From: Cytobacillus purgationiresistens
GTDB taxonomy: Bacteria > Bacillota > Bacilli > Bacillales > Cytobacillaceae
DNA: 64,000 nucleotides
Direction of reading: 5' to 3'
NCBI RefSeq assembly: GCF_030813235.1
Contig: NZ_JAUSUB010000025.1
Location: forward strand, 1-64,000
The position numbers were made by a program, and so were the translations under genes. Positions 10,651 through 19,558 of this stretch are shown here, one piece after another. Each line of letters begins with the position of its first letter. Within the stretch, counting starts at the first letter, position 1. The notes below the pieces were generated by a model. The model saw only the letters and a list, made by a program, of their open reading frames with translations. It did no database searches and had not been told where the DNA came from.

Positions 10651-12108
10651 ATGTCAAACGATGTTCGTGTGCGTTATGCACCAAGCCCAACAGGACATTT
10701 ACATATCGGGAATGCCCGAACGGCTTTATTTAATTATTTATTTGCTCGCAGCCAAGGCGGAAAGTTTATTATTCGAATCGAGGATACGGATAAAAAACGT
10801 AATATTGAAGGTGGAGAAGAAAGTCAGCTTCGTTATTTGCAATGGCTTGGAATTGATTGGGATGAGAGCGTTGATAAAGAAGGCAACTACGGGCCATACC
10901 GTCAATCAGAGCGCAATGAAATTTACCAAACTTACTATCAAGAACTGCTCGATAATGGAAAAGCTTATAAATGCTATTGCACTGAAGAAGAGCTTGAAGC
11001 AGAGCGCGAGGAGCAAATGGCAAAAGGGGAAACACCAGCTTATTCTGGGAAATGCCGCCGCTTGTCAGCAGATGAGCGCGCTGCTCTTGAAGCAGAAGGC
11101 AGAGAGCCAAGCATTCGTTTTCTTGTGCCGACAGGAAAGGTTTATTCATTCAATGACATCGTCAAAGGGGAAGTTTCTTTTGAATCCGACGGCATAGGTG
11201 ATCATGTAATTGTTAAGAAGGATGGTACACCGACTTATAACTTTGCGGTTGCAGTTGATGATTATTTAATGAAGATTTCTCATGTGTTAAGAGGGGATGA
11301 CCATATCTCCAATACTCCTAAGCAGCTAATGATCTATGAAGCGTTAGGCTGGGAAGCGCCACAGTTTGGCCATATGACATTAATTGTAAACGAAAGCCGA
11401 AAAAAATTAAGCAAACGTGATGAATCCATCATTCAATTTATTGAACAATATGAGGAACTTGGGTACTTACCTGAAGCATTATTTAACTTCATTACATTGC
11501 TGGGATGGTCTCCGAGTGGTGAAGAAGAAATCTTCTCTAAAGAAGAAATTATTGAGATTTTTGACGCTTCTCGTCTTTCAAAATCTCCAGCATTATTTGA
11601 CAAACAAAAGCTCGCTTATATGAATAATCAATATATGAAGAAGCTTGATGTAGATAAGCTTGCAGAAGTGTCACTTCCTCATCTCGTGAAGGCGGGGAAG
11701 GTTGAGGAAAACTTATCTGCAGAAAAAGTGGAATGGGTGAAAAAATTAGTTGCTTTACTCCAAGAGAAAATGAGCTTCGGTGCGGAAATTGTCGGCTTAT
11801 CAGAGCTTTTCTTCACAGAGGAATTGACTTTGGAAGAAGAAGCAAAGGAAGTCCTTGCTGAAGAACAAGTGCCTGAAGTGCTAGCAGCCTTCCTAAAAGA
11901 GCTTGAGCAACTAGAGGAGTTTAAAGCCGATGCAATCAAAGCGGCAATGAAATCTGTGCAAAAAGCCACTGGACATAAAGGGAAAAAATTATTTATGCCA
12001 ATCCGCTCTGCGACAACAGGGCAAACACATGGCCCAGATCTTCCGCAAGCGATTGAGCTTTTAGGTCAAGAGAAAGTGAAAAGCAGGTTATTAAGTATTT
12101 TAGGTTAA
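10651..12108 (+). CDS. gltX: Glutamyl-tRNA synthetase (probably non-discriminating)
   Basis: Class I aminoacyl-tRNA synthetase. The 485-residue protein has the HIGH-type motif GHLHIGNA near residue 17 and the KMSKS-type KLSKR near 252, followed by an all-helical anticodon-binding region. In Bacillus, which lacks GlnRS, this enzyme also loads glutamate on tRNA-Gln for GatCAB correction; that role here is inferred from the family. The ATG at 10651 is placed behind GGAGGAGG and gives the standard [15 protein letters not shown] start. The frame stays open upstream, but that part overlaps the leader. Confidence 0.97.
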   Translation: MSNDVRVRYAPSPTGHLHIGNARTALFNYLFARSQGGKFIIRIEDTDKKRNIEGGEESQLRYLQWLGIDWDESVDKEGNYGPYRQSERNEIYQTYYQELLDNGKAYKCYCTEEELEAEREEQMAKGETPAYSGKCRRLSADERAALEAEGREPSIRFLVPTGKVYSFNDIVKGEVSFESDGIGDHVIVKKDGTPTYNFAVAVDDYLMKISHVLRGDDHISNTPKQLMIYEALGWEAPQFGHMTLIVNESRKKLSKRDESIIQFIEQYEELGYLPEALFNFITLLGWSPSGEEEIFSKEEIIEIFDASRLSKSPALFDKQKLAYMNNQYMKKLDVDKLAEVSLPHLVKAGKVEENLSAEKVEWVKKLVALLQEKMSFGAEIVGLSELFFTEELTLEEEAKEVLAEEQVPEVLAAFLKELEQLEEFKADAIKAAMKSVQKATGHKGKKLFMPIRSATTGQTHGPDLPQAIELLGQEKVKSRLLSILG

Positions 12109-12229
12109 CATATTGGGGAAAATATAATATAGTAAATAGTATCTTTTTATAAATTTAAAAAGTATAATATCTTCAAGTTTAAAAAAGGTCTGGATATCAG
12201 CGGCTCAAGGCCAATGAGCGAGCCACCTT

Positions 12230-12390
12230 CGCTTTATAGTTAATCCAGCTGCAGTGCCTAGCCCCTCGAGGTCATAAGCTAAATCAGTCTAGAGGTTAAA
12301 GAACAACCTCCAGTCTGATTCATCTTAAGTTTGTCGGGGCTGAACAAGGCCCTTCCGCTTTATAGTTAATCCACCTCGCTTTATAGTTAA
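12230..12390. repeat. Short direct repeats flanking repeat copy C
   Basis: An 18-bp block CGCTTTATAGTTAATCCA occurs identically at 12230-12247 and 12356-12373. Its first 14 bases recur a third time at 12377-12390. The first two copies bracket repeat copy C, which looks like a target-site duplication, although the element's own right end (TTCCGCTTT) overlaps the second copy. Each copy contains TATAGT, a -10-like hexamer. The third (12382-12387) sits right before the T-box start, but no good -35 is visible. Confidence 0.7.
12248..12361. repeat. Bacillaceae intergenic repeat, copy C
   Basis: About 110 bp from GCTGCAGTGCCTAGCCCCTC to GTCGGGGCTGAACAAGGC...CCGCTTTA. AGCCCC and GGGGCT near the ends are complementary. 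An internal near-perfect 16-bp inverted repeat (AATCAGTCTAGAGGTT at 12282-12297 against AACCTCCAGTCTGATT) forms a hairpin. This is the GCGCCTAGCCCCTCGAG...GTCGGGGCTGAACAAGGCGC subtype of the same wider family as copies A and B. It is non-coding. Confidence 0.75.
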
Positions 12391-12392
12391 AG

Positions 12393-12662
12393 TGTTGATG
12401 AGGAAAAGTAGGATGTATGAAGCTTCTTAGAGAAAACCATCACCGGCTGAAAGTGGTTTAAGCCTCTCGTCATCTGAAATGCCCCTCTGAGCCCTGTTTC
12501 GAACCAATCTGTGCATGAACTAGAGCGCAGGTAGAAGTAGAAATCAGGCGGTTGTCCTTCCGTTATAAGGTTAAAGTTGAGGCTTTTTATGAAAAAAGTC
12601 TAAACAGAGTGGAACCGCGCTTATTTCAGCGTCTCTGTCGTAAATGACAGAGGCGCTTTTTG
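12393..12662 (+). promoter_or_regulatory. Cysteine T-box leader upstream of cysE-cysS
   Basis: tRNA-sensing T-box. Stem I is seen as GAGG (12400-12403) with CCTC (12484-12487), an AAGTA bulge (12406-12410), and GATG (12412-12415) with CATC (12471-12474). The specifier loop reads TGAAA-TGC, giving a Cys UGC specifier at 12480-12482. The T-box core AGTGGAACCGCG is at 12608-12619. A terminator stem GCGTCTCTGTC/GACAGAGGCGC with five Ts (12629-12661) follows. Uncharged tRNA-Cys should pair with the core and favour read-through into cysE and cysS. Confidence 0.92.
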
Positions 12663-12839
12663 GTTTTTAAAGGGGAGTATTTTTGTCGGAAATAACGAAA
12701 AGTGTATGTGATTCTCACTGATTTATTCTAATTATCCTTAAGTAGATAGTCCTGCTGTCAGTGAGGTACTGTCATTCCATTTCCCAGAAAATATTATAGG
12801 GGGAAAATGAAAAGCAGCAATAAAGGAGGGGAGATTGGT

Positions 12840-13490
12840 ATGTTTAAGAGAATGAAGGAAGATATTGATGTTGTATTCGAACAAGATCCTGCAGCTAGAA
12901 GCATGTTCGAAGTCGTTTTAACCTACTCGGGATTGCACTCGATTTGGGCACATCGAATCGCGCATGCATTATATAAAAATAAGTTCTTTTTCCTGGCGCG
13001 GGCTACTTCTCAAATCAGCCGATTCTTTACAGGTATTGAAATCCATCCCGGTGCAAAAATCGGACGGCGCTTTTTCATTGATCATGGAATGGGCGTGGTG
13101 ATTGGAGAGACTTGCGAGATCGGCGATAATGTCACTGTGTACCAGGGTGTGACATTAGGCGGAACGGGTAAAGAAAAAGGAAAGCGGCATCCAACGATTA
13201 AGGATAATGCCTTGATTGCAACTGGGGCTAAGGTGCTTGGTTCGATTACAATTGGGGAAAACTCTAAAGTAGGAGCAGGATCAGTTGTCCTTCATGATGT
13301 ACCACCTAACTCAACAGTAGTTGGCATTCCTGGGAAAGTGAAAATCAGGGATGGGGTAAAGGTAGCGAAGGATTTAAACCATACAGACTTGCCTGATCCA
13401 ATAGCCGATCGATTCAAGGAGCTTGAAAAAGAGCTGAAAGCAATGAAGGTTGAAGTAGAACAGATGAGGAATGAAAGGGGCCAAATTTAA
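12840..13490 (+). CDS. cysE: Serine O-acetyltransferase
   Basis: Makes O-acetylserine from serine and acetyl-CoA, the committed step of cysteine synthesis. The 216-residue protein has the N-terminal helical part with [20 protein letters not shown] and then the left-handed beta-helix of hexapeptide repeats, including [20 protein letters not shown] and [18 protein letters not shown] 12840 (AGGAGGG about 9 nt upstream) matches the usual MF start. An upstream ATG at 12807, behind TAGGGGG, would add 11 residues. Expression is expected to be under the Cys T-box. Its stop overlaps cysS by one nucleotide. Confidence 0.96.
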   Translation: MFKRMKEDIDVVFEQDPAARSMFEVVLTYSGLHSIWAHRIAHALYKNKFFFLARATSQISRFFTGIEIHPGAKIGRRFFIDHGMGVVIGETCEIGDNVTVYQGVTLGGTGKEKGKRHPTIKDNALIATGAKVLGSITIGENSKVGAGSVVLHDVPPNSTVVGIPGKVKIRDGVKVAKDLNHTDLPDPIADRFKELEKELKAMKVEVEQMRNERGQI

Positions 13491-14893
13491 TGGCGATTCA
13501 GTTATATAATACGCTTTCGAGAAAGAAAGAACCGTTTATTCCCCTTGAAGAAGGGAAAGTAAAAATGTATGTGTGTGGACCGACTGTTTATAACTATATT
13601 CATATAGGGAATGCTCGTCCTCCTATCGTATTTGACACAGTGAGAAGATATCTTGAGTATCGCGGCTACGATGTGAATTACGTGTCAAATTTCACAGATG
13701 TGGATGATAAATTAATACGCACGGCTAAAGAACTAGGTGAAGAAGTACCGGAAATAGCGGAAAGATTTATTGATGCCTATTTTGAAGATGTGTCTGCACT
13801 TGGCTGCAAACGAGCGGATGTCCACCCAAGAGTAACAGGTAATATGGATATTATTATTGAGTTTATCCAGACATTGATTGATAAAGGATATGCCTATGAA
13901 TCTGAAGGTGATGTGTATTATCATACACGTAAATTTGAAGGATATGGCAAGCTTTCACATCAATCGATTGATGAATTAAAAATCGGGACGCGTATCGCTA
14001 TCGGCGAGAAGAAGCAGGATGCGCTTGATTTTGTATTGTGGAAAACAGCAAAAGAAGGCGAAATTAAGTGGGATAGCCCATGGGGAGAAGGACGACCTGG
14101 ATGGCATATCGAGTGCTCAGCAATGGCGAAGAAGTATTTAGGCGAAACGATTGATATTCACGCAGGCGGACAGGACCTTTCCTTCCCGCATCATGAAAAT
14201 GAGATTGCTCAATCTGAAGCTTTAACAGGAAAAACCTTTGCTCGCTATTGGATGCATAATGGCTATATCAATATTGATAATGAGAAGATGTCCAAATCGC
14301 TCGGAAACTTTGTGCTTGTTCATGACATTATTAAGAATCATGACCCTAAAGTATTGAGATTCTTTATGCTTTCTGTACACTATCGTAACCCGATAAACTA
14401 TAGCGAAGAATTGCTTGAAAATACACGTGCTGGCTTGGAAAGGATTAAAGCATCCTATGAAAACTTGCAGCACCGTAAAGAGGCAAGTGCAAATTTAACA
14501 GATAATAATCAAGAATGGCTAGACAAAATCATTAAGCTTGAGCAACAGTTCATCGATGAAATGGATGATGATTTTAATACAGCGAATGCCATTTCTGTAC
14601 TATTTGAGCTCTCTAAAGTAGCCAATTATTATTTAATGGAAAAGAATACAGCTGTTGTTGTAATTGATGCCTTTATTAAGCAATTTGAAAGCTTCTTTGA
14701 TATCCTTGGCTTAACGCTTGATGGAGCGGATGGCGAGTTATTGGATGAAGAAATTGAAGCGCTTCTAGAGCAAAGAATTCAAGCCCGTAAAGACCGGAAT
14801 TTCCAACTGGCTGACCAAATTCGTGATAGGCTGAAAGAGATGGATATCATCTTGGAAGATACAGCACAAGGCACGAGATGGAAAAGAGGCTAA
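13490..14893 (+). CDS. cysS: Cysteinyl-tRNA synthetase
   Basis: Charges tRNA-Cys. The 467-residue class I enzyme has the zinc ligand C29 in [11 protein letters not shown], the HIGH-type HIGN at 38-41, a second zinc site in [10 protein letters not shown] and FPHHENE, and KMSKS at 266-270. TAATG overlap with cysE points to translational coupling. Placing cysteine synthesis and cysteine charging in one T-box operon means both respond to uncharged tRNA-Cys. Confidence 0.98.
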   Translation: MAIQLYNTLSRKKEPFIPLEEGKVKMYVCGPTVYNYIHIGNARPPIVFDTVRRYLEYRGYDVNYVSNFTDVDDKLIRTAKELGEEVPEIAERFIDAYFEDVSALGCKRADVHPRVTGNMDIIIEFIQTLIDKGYAYESEGDVYYHTRKFEGYGKLSHQSIDELKIGTRIAIGEKKQDALDFVLWKTAKEGEIKWDSPWGEGRPGWHIECSAMAKKYLGETIDIHAGGQDLSFPHHENEIAQSEALTGKTFARYWMHNGYINIDNEKMSKSLGNFVLVHDIIKNHDPKVLRFFMLSVHYRNPINYSEELLENTRAGLERIKASYENLQHRKEASANLTDNNQEWLDKIIKLEQQFIDEMDDDFNTANAISVLFELSKVANYYLMEKNTAVVVIDAFIKQFESFFDILGLTLDGADGELLDEEIEALLEQRIQARKDRNFQLADQIRDRLKEMDIILEDTAQGTRWKRG

Positions 14894-14897
14894 TGGA

Positions 14898-15329
14898 ATG
14901 CTTCACTATAATAAAAAAATTGATCCCAAACAATTAAACAGTCTCGCCCTTGCCTATATGGGCGATGCTGTTTTTGAAAATTATGTTCGGCATGAATTGA
15001 TACAAAAGGGCAGTGTGCGTCCGAATTTGCTCCATAAAGAGGCGACTCGCTATGTTTCTGCCAAAGCGCAGGCAAAGGTCATACATGCCATGCTGGATGG
15101 AGACAATTTATCTGAAGAAGAAAGGGCTGTAGTCAGAAGAGGCAGAAATGCAAAATCTGGAACGGTCCCAAAAAACACCGATGTGCAAACATATCGTTAT
15201 AGCACTGCCTTCGAAGCTTTAATCGGTTATCTATACTTATCAGACAGACTGGAAAGACTGGAAGAAATCGTTGTACAAGCATTTGAATGGATCGAAGGAA
15301 GAAAGGGGGAAATGAAAAATGAGTCATGA
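14898..15329 (+). CDS. mrnC: Mini-ribonuclease 3 (23S rRNA maturation)
   Basis: Stand-alone RNase III catalytic domain without a dsRNA-binding domain, which matures the ends of 23S rRNA in Bacillus. The 143 residues contain the signature [15 protein letters not shown] with catalytic D23, and the second acidic block [12 protein letters not shown]. It starts 4 nt after cysS and overlaps rlmB by 11 nt, so the cysS-mrnC-rlmB-rae1 block is probably one message. Confidence 0.96.
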   Translation: MLHYNKKIDPKQLNSLALAYMGDAVFENYVRHELIQKGSVRPNLLHKEATRYVSAKAQAKVIHAMLDGDNLSEEERAVVRRGRNAKSGTVPKNTDVQTYRYSTAFEALIGYLYLSDRLERLEEIVVQAFEWIEGRKGEMKNES

Positions 15330-16062
15330 CTTTATTATTGGCAAAAACCCGGTGATTGAAGCGTTGAAATCGGAGAGGGATATTAATAAAATCCTGATTG
15401 CTGAGGGCTCGCAAGGAGGGCAAATGCAACAGGTGATTGGACTCGCAAAAAGCGCAGGCGTTCTTGTACAGTTTGTACCTAAGAAAAAGCTGGACCAGAT
15501 GGAGATCGGTAATCATCAAGGTGTTGCAGCACAAGTAGCTGCCTATCAATATGCGGAGGTGGATGATTTATTCGCCCTTGCAGAAAAGAGAAATGAAGCG
15601 CCTTTCTTTTTGCTGCTGGATGAAATTGAAGACCCGCATAATCTAGGTTCAATCATGCGAACAGCGGATGCATCAGGTGCACATGGCATTATTATTCCTA
15701 AACGTCGTGCGGTAGGGCTGACTGCAACCGTTGCAAAGGCATCTACAGGGGCAATTGAGTATATTCCAGTAGCGCGCGTAACGAATATGGCTAGAACAAT
15801 TGATGAATTAAAAGAGAGAGGTGTCTGGATTGCAGGTACAGATGCCAGTGGTAAGCAAGACTTCCGCCAGCTTGATGGTACAATGCCGATTGGGCTAGTC
15901 ATTGGAAGTGAGGGAAAAGGCATGGGGCGTCTTATTAGAGATAAGTGTGATTTCCTCATTAGCTTGCCAATGGCAGGCAAAGTAACCTCTCTCAATGCAT
16001 CTGTTGCGGCAGCTCTTCTTATGTACGAGGTTTACCGAAAACGTTCTCCGATTGAGGGATAG
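15319..16062 (+). CDS. rlmB: 23S rRNA (guanosine-2'-O-)-methyltransferase, TrmH/SpoU family
   Basis: Predicted SAM-dependent 2'-O-ribose methyltransferase of 23S rRNA. The 247 residues show the small substrate-binding N-domain ([11 protein letters not shown]) and then the SPOUT knot domain with motif 1 [17 protein letters not shown], motif 2 IGSEGKGM and motif 3 [14 protein letters not shown]. It overlaps mrnC and lies 2 nt from rae1. The target nucleoside is inferred from E. coli RlmB. Confidence 0.95.
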   Translation: MSHDFIIGKNPVIEALKSERDINKILIAEGSQGGQMQQVIGLAKSAGVLVQFVPKKKLDQMEIGNHQGVAAQVAAYQYAEVDDLFALAEKRNEAPFFLLLDEIEDPHNLGSIMRTADASGAHGIIIPKRRAVGLTATVAKASTGAIEYIPVARVTNMARTIDELKERGVWIAGTDASGKQDFRQLDGTMPIGLVIGSEGKGMGRLIRDKCDFLISLPMAGKVTSLNASVAAALLMYEVYRKRSPIEG

Positions 16063-16064
16063 AA

Positions 16065-16571
16065 ATGGATATCCTTCTTGTCGATGGATATAACATTATC
16101 GGTGCCTGGCCGGAACTACGGGAATTGAAAAATACAGACTTAGAAGCTGCAAGAGATCGACTCATAGAAAAGATGGCGGAATACCAAGGGTATTCCGGCT
16201 ATCGAGTCATTGTTGTTTTTGATGCACACTTTGTAAAAGGAACTGAACGAAAAATTAAGAATTACAATGTTGAGGTTATTTTTACCCGTACAAATGAAAC
16301 AGCGGATGAGCGGATTGAAAAGCTGGCGATTGATTTAAGCGATATTAGGACGCAAATTCATGTGGCAACCTCTGATTTTACTGAACAGCGTGTTATATTT
16401 GGACAGGGTGCATTAAGAAAATCAGCACGGGAATTATTAATTGAAATGAACCATGTTGACAATCAAATAGGCAAAAAGGTAAAAAAAACACAGGAAAATA
16501 AACCAGTGTCAAAAATCCCATTAAGTGCAGAAGTAGCGGAAATTTTCGAAAAATGGCGTCGTGAGAAGTAA
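16065..16571 (+). CDS. rae1: Ribosome-dependent mRNA decay factor Rae1 (YacP), NYN domain
   Basis: NYN/PIN-like endoribonuclease that cleaves certain mRNAs in the ribosomal A site in B. subtilis. The 168-residue protein begins MDILLVDGYN with catalytic D7 and has VVFDAHFVKG, NETADERIEKLA and VATSDFTEQ. These are the acidic clusters of the fold. Its C-terminal basic helix ends in FEKWRREK. It sits 2 nt after rlmB and 74 nt before sigH. Confidence 0.95.
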   Translation: MDILLVDGYNIIGAWPELRELKNTDLEAARDRLIEKMAEYQGYSGYRVIVVFDAHFVKGTERKIKNYNVEVIFTRTNETADERIEKLAIDLSDIRTQIHVATSDFTEQRVIFGQGALRKSARELLIEMNHVDNQIGKKVKKTQENKPVSKIPLSAEVAEIFEKWRREK

Positions 16572-16579
16572 TCGGGCAG

Positions 16580-16609
16580 TTGACGCTGGAAAAACGACTA
16601 CTGTATAAT
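16580..16609 (+). promoter_or_regulatory. SigA-type promoter of sigH
   Basis: TTGACG (16580-16585), 18-nt spacer, TATAAT (16604-16609). It starts 8 nt after the rae1 stop. The predicted start point near 16616 leaves about 30 nt of leader, which supports the GTG at 16646 as the sigH start. Confidence 0.8.
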
Positions 16610-16645
16610 ATTGCTATCCATGCTTGTACGGTCGGGGGGATCCTA

Positions 16646-17302
16646 GTGAGTACTGACTTCAAGACAACGGCTGAAAATCACGCAATATTCTTTCAGCTAG
16701 AAGATGAGGAATTGATTGAATTAGTCCATAAAGGCGAAAGTGAAGCGCTAGATTATTTGATTCATAAGTATCGAAATTTTGTGCGAGCCAAGGCAAGATC
16801 ATATTTTCTAATTGGTGCTGATAAGGAAGATATTGTACAGGAAGGCATGATTGGTTTGTATAAAGCCATTCGTGATTACAAGGAGGACAAGCTATCCTCT
16901 TTTAAGGCATTTGCTGAGCTGTGTATTACAAGACAAATTATCACTGCAATCAAAACAGCAACAAGGCAAAAGCATATTCCGTTGAACTCCTATGTTTCAT
17001 TGGACAAGCCCATCTATGATGAAGAATCGGATCGGACATTAATGGATATCATTTCCGGTGCGAAGGTTATGGATCCTGAAGAGCTTATTATCAATCAGGA
17101 AGAATTTGATCACATTGAAGTGAAGATGTCAGAGCTTTTAAGTGATCTCGAAAGAAAAGTGTTGGCTCTTTATTTAGACGGTCAGTCCTATCAAGAAATT
17201 TCAGAAGAGTTAAACCGTCATGTGAAGTCAATCGATAATGCACTGCAGAGAGTAAAGAGAAAGCTAGAAAGATATTTGGAAGTGCGGGAATTTTCTTTAT
17301 AA
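16646..17302 (+). CDS. sigH: RNA polymerase sigma factor SigH (Spo0H)
   Basis: Alternative sigma factor of the transition to stationary phase and early sporulation. Its presence fits a spore-forming relative. The 218-residue protein has sigma region 2 (about 20-95, with VRAKARSYFLIGADKEDIVQ and MIGLYKAIRDYK) and region 4 (about 145-205, with LSDLERKVLALYLDGQSYQE). The GTG at 16646 follows GGGGGGA and matches the B. subtilis length of 218. Extending the frame to 16580 would run through the promoter. Confidence 0.97.
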   Translation: MSTDFKTTAENHAIFFQLEDEELIELVHKGESEALDYLIHKYRNFVRAKARSYFLIGADKEDIVQEGMIGLYKAIRDYKEDKLSSFKAFAELCITRQIITAIKTATRQKHIPLNSYVSLDKPIYDEESDRTLMDIISGAKVMDPEELIINQEEFDHIEVKMSELLSDLERKVLALYLDGQSYQEISEELNRHVKSIDNALQRVKRKLERYLEVREFSL

Positions 17303-17307
17303 TGTAC

Positions 17308-17345
17308 GAATGGTTAAACGCCATTCTATTTATATTATTTTTTCG
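17308..17345 (+). terminator. Possible weak terminator after sigH
   Basis: GAATGG (17308-17313) pairs with CCATTC (17321-17326) over a 7-nt loop, followed by an AT-rich stretch ending in a T run. The stem is only 6 bp. Confidence 0.4.
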
Positions 17346-17410
17346 TCCCAGCTTCCACGCATCATGAACGTTTCACTTTTATAGTGAAGTGTTGTTGTTT
17401 TTTGCAGTTA

Positions 17411-17439
17411 TTGACATCGACAATTGTCCATGTTAGAGT
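17411..17439 (+). promoter_or_regulatory. SigA-type promoter of rpmG-secE
   Basis: TTGACA (17411-17416), 17-nt spacer, TAGAGT (17434-17439), 38 nt upstream of the rpmG start. Confidence 0.7.
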
Positions 17440-17477
17440 TTTAATGGCATAAAAGTAGACATGGTAGGTGTAGATAA

Positions 17478-17621
17478 ATGCCGAAGAAAATAGCTTTAGC
17501 TTGTGTTGAATGCGGTTCTAGAAACTACTCAACTACAAGTAATAAAGAATCTGAAAGACTAGAATTGAAAAAGTTTTGCAGCACATGCAGTGCACATACG
17601 ATCCATCGTGAAACAAAATAA
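17478..17621 (+). CDS. rpmG: Large ribosomal subunit protein bL33 (zinc type)
   Basis: 47-residue ribosomal protein reading [16 protein letters not shown]... with two Cys-x-x-Cys pairs (C9/C12 and C34/C37), hence the zinc-ribbon form of L33, and the usual HRETK C-terminus. It is too short for a simple length filter but sits in the conserved place between sigH and secE. The ribosome binding site is weak (TAGGTG about 9 nt upstream). Bacilli usually carry other L33 paralogues elsewhere, which cannot be judged here. Confidence 0.95.
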   Translation: MPKKIALACVECGSRNYSTTSNKESERLELKKFCSTCSAHTIHRETK

Positions 17622-17746
17622 TATTTATATAGATTTATTTTTTCTGATCTCAGAAAAGTCCTTGAGGATATCATTCGGGGGGATGAGTTCTAGTTTAAAG
17701 GTGCTTTCTGTTGAAGGATATATCTCTTGAAGTTGGGGGTTACGAA

Positions 17747-17929
17747 ATGCGACGCATCGTGAATTTTTTCCGTGAAGTTGGACGAGAAATGAAAAAGGTC
17801 AGCTGGCCGACTCGTAAAGAGTTAACGAAGTATACAATTACTGTTTTAGTTGTTGTACTCTTCTTTACGCTGTTCTTCATGGTCATTGATCTAGGTATTT
17901 CTGAATTGATTCGTTTTATTCTTGAATAA
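17747..17929 (+). CDS. secE: Preprotein translocase subunit SecE
   Basis: Essential small subunit of the SecYEG channel. The 60-residue protein has the conserved amphipathic helix FFREVGREMKKVSWPTRKEL followed by a single transmembrane segment (about 30-50), typical of short Gram-positive SecE. ATG 17747 lies 7 nt after GGGGG and matches the B. subtilis length. The open frame upstream to 17711 lacks a binding site. The SecE-NusG pairing is conserved in bacteria. Confidence 0.96.
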   Translation: MRRIVNFFREVGREMKKVSWPTRKELTKYTITVLVVVLFFTLFFMVIDLGISELIRFILE

Positions 17930-17942
17930 CCCCTGAGTTTCC

Positions 17943-17952
17943 ATGGTATAAT
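17943..17952 (+). promoter_or_regulatory. Possible extended -10 promoter upstream of nusG
   Basis: ATGGTATAAT contains the extended form TG-G-TATAAT (-10 at 17947-17952), with TTGAAT 19 nt further up (17922-17927). Start would be near 17959, only about 20 nt before a terminator-like hairpin. Confidence 0.5.
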
Positions 17953-17978
17953 GGAGAATAACACAGGAAACATTTGCG

Positions 17979-17999
17979 AAGCCCGGAAACGGGTTTTTT
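17979..17999 (+). terminator. Terminator or attenuator between secE and nusG
   Basis: AAGCCCG-GAAA-CGGGTT with a following TTTTTTC run: a GNRA-type loop on a short GC-rich stem. It separates secE from nusG and could attenuate transcription starting at the extended -10 element just upstream. Confidence 0.75.
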
Positions 18000-18142
18000 C
18001 ATTTGGTAAAAAAAGTGGAAGCCGCGTAATTAGGAGTGAGAAGCTTAAAACATTGAGCCCCTAATGATGAAGCTAGACTTTTTAAAGTCTTATTAAATAA
18101 TAAATGATTACAGGGAGGGAAGGACGAATAAGTCCCCTTTGA

Positions 18143-18676
18143 ATGGAAAAAAATTGGTATGTTGTTCATACGTACTCTGGTTATGAAAATAAAGTTAAGG
18201 CAAACCTAGAGAAGCGTGTTGAATCTATGGCGATGCAGGATAAGATCTTTCGAGTGATTGTACCTGAAGAGGAAGAAACAGATATTAAAAATGGTAAAAA
18301 GAAAATCGTAAAGCGTAAAGTATTCCCTGGTTATGTGTTAGTGGAAATTGTGATGACAGATGACTCGTGGTATGTTGTACGAAATACGCCAGGTGTGACA
18401 GGTTTCGTAGGTTCAGCTGGTTCAGGCTCTAAGCCAACCCCATTATTACCTGAGGAAGTCGATGTAATCCTTAAGCGCATGGGTGTGGAAGAAAGGCGCA
18501 TGGATGTTGATTTTGAAATCGGTGAGACAGTACAGGTAAACGAAGGACCATTTGCGAACTTTACTGGATCGATTGAAGAAATTGACAAAGATAAAGCGAA
18601 AATCAAAGTGCTAGTCAATATGTTTGGAAGAGATACGCCTGTTGAACTTGATTTTTCTCAAATAGAAAAAATATAA
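18143..18676 (+). CDS. nusG: Transcription termination/antitermination factor NusG
   Basis: Binds RNA polymerase and, in Bacillus, stimulates pausing and termination. The 177 residues comprise the NGN domain (MEKNWYVVHTYSGYENKVK to about 110) and a C-terminal KOW domain (about 125-177, with GPFANFTGSIEEID and MFGRDTPVELDF). The ATG is preceded directly by an in-frame TGA, so no earlier start is possible. The only strong ribosome binding site, GGGAGGGAAGG, ends about 20 nt upstream. A GGAC/GTCC hairpin (18122-18135) between them could bring it closer. Gap 18000-18112 has only small hairpins. Confidence 0.97.
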   Translation: MEKNWYVVHTYSGYENKVKANLEKRVESMAMQDKIFRVIVPEEEETDIKNGKKKIVKRKVFPGYVLVEIVMTDDSWYVVRNTPGVTGFVGSAGSGSKPTPLLPEEVDVILKRMGVEERRMDVDFEIGETVQVNEGPFANFTGSIEEIDKDKAKIKVLVNMFGRDTPVELDFSQIEKI

Positions 18677-18757
18677 CGATTTTCACTACTTTATAAGATG
18701 TAAGGTTGGAAGAAACGTATAGATGATGGGTGTCCCTCCTATATTTTTGAAAAAAAC

Positions 18758-18786
18758 TTGAAATCATCTTTGAAAAGTGATAATAT
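18758..18786 (+). promoter_or_regulatory. SigA-type promoter of rplK-rplA
   Basis: TTGAAA (18758-18763), exact 17-nt spacer, TAATAT (18781-18786), about 130 nt upstream of rplK. Confidence 0.75.
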
Positions 18787-18865
18787 TTCATAGGTCAGTA
18801 TGTCTCAGACAAGAGACCGGACATTTGATATCGTTCTTTATCTTTATATAAAGAATATAAGTTGA

Positions 18866-18892
18866 GTGGGAGGGATATTTCCCTATTACCAC
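18866..18892 (+). promoter_or_regulatory. Probable L1-binding leader hairpin before rplK
   Basis: GTGG (18866-18869) pairs with CCAC (18889-18892), and AGGGA (18871-18875) with TCCCT (18880-18884), leaving an asymmetric internal loop and a 4-nt apical loop. It sits 28 nt before the rplK start. Repression of L11-L1 synthesis by L1 through a leader mimic of its 23S site is known in other bacteria. Assigning this hairpin to L1 is inference from position and shape. Confidence 0.5.
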
Positions 18893-18919
18893 ATCACGGA
18901 CTTTAAGGAGGTGTGTCTC

Positions 18920-19345
18920 GTGGCTAAAAAAGTAATCAAACTTGTTAAATTGCAAATCCCTGCAGGTAAAGCGAACCCAGCACCACCAGTTGGTCCTGCA
19001 CTAGGTCAAGCCGGTGTTAATATCATGGGATTCTGTAAGGAATTTAATGCGCGCACAGCTGAACAAGCTGGCTTAATCATTCCTGTTGAAATTACGGTTT
19101 TTGAAGACCGTTCATTTACATTTATTACGAAAACTCCACCCGCTGCAGTTTTACTTAAAAAAGCAGCTGGAATTGAGTCTGGTTCTGGTGAACCAAACCG
19201 TAATAAAGTAGCAACAGTCAAGCGTGACAAGGTACGCGAGATTGCTGAAACAAAAATGCCTGATCTAAACGCAGCAAGCGTCGAAGCTGCTATGCGTATG
19301 GTTGAAGGTACTGCACGCAGCATGGGTATTGTTATCGAAGACTAA
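18920..19345 (+). CDS. rplK: Large ribosomal subunit protein uL11
   Basis: GTPase-associated-centre protein, needed for RelA activation. The 141 residues carry the proline-rich N-terminal [20 protein letters not shown] and the rRNA-binding C-terminal domain. The GTG start at 18920 follows AAGGAGGTG, as in B. subtilis. The frame is open upstream through the leader hairpin. rplA is 213 nt downstream, an unusually long and structured gap. Confidence 0.97.
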   Translation: MAKKVIKLVKLQIPAGKANPAPPVGPALGQAGVNIMGFCKEFNARTAEQAGLIIPVEITVFEDRSFTFITKTPPAAVLLKKAAGIESGSGEPNRNKVATVKRDKVREIAETKMPDLNAASVEAAMRMVEGTARSMGIVIED

Positions 19346-19376
19346 TGCTATGCAGAGAGTTATGTTGTTTCATGGG

Positions 19377-19409
19377 GGTTGCGATGCTGAATTTGGTTCA
19401 CTCGCAACC
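19377..19409 (+). promoter_or_regulatory. Hairpin after rplK
   Basis: Perfect 8-bp stem GGTTGCGA (19377-19384) with TCGCAACC (19402-19409) over a 17-nt loop. There is no T run, so it may act in mRNA processing or stability rather than termination. Confidence 0.45.
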
Positions 19410-19425
19410 TTTATGCTGTTCGGCT

Positions 19426-19504
19426 CCGACGTCTTAGCGGCACGAGGTCATCGATTAGCTTTAGGCTAATCTGCTCTCTGTCGGGGTTGTGTATTAGACG
19501 TCGG
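19426..19504 (+). promoter_or_regulatory. Structured RNA between rplK and rplA
   Basis: Outer stem CCGACGTCT (19426-19434) with AGACGTCGG (19496-19504), and an inner perfect hairpin GATTAGC (19453-19459) with GCTAATC (19465-19471). Segments CGAGGTCAT and CTGTCGGGG resemble repeat copy C, so it could be a decayed repeat, a processing structure, or a regulatory element for L1. Confidence 0.5.
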
Positions 19505-19558
19505 CCTTTCAGCGTGGGAGGTTATTCCGCTAAAACCACATTCAAGGAGGAAATTAAA

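Noticed and set aside
16580..16645. Longer SigH start
   Set aside because: This stretch holds a near-consensus promoter (TTGACG-18-TATAAT), and the resulting protein would be longer than known SigH.
18866..18919. Upstream extension of rplK
   Set aside because: The region forms the leader hairpin, and the strong AAGGAGGTG points to GTG 18920.
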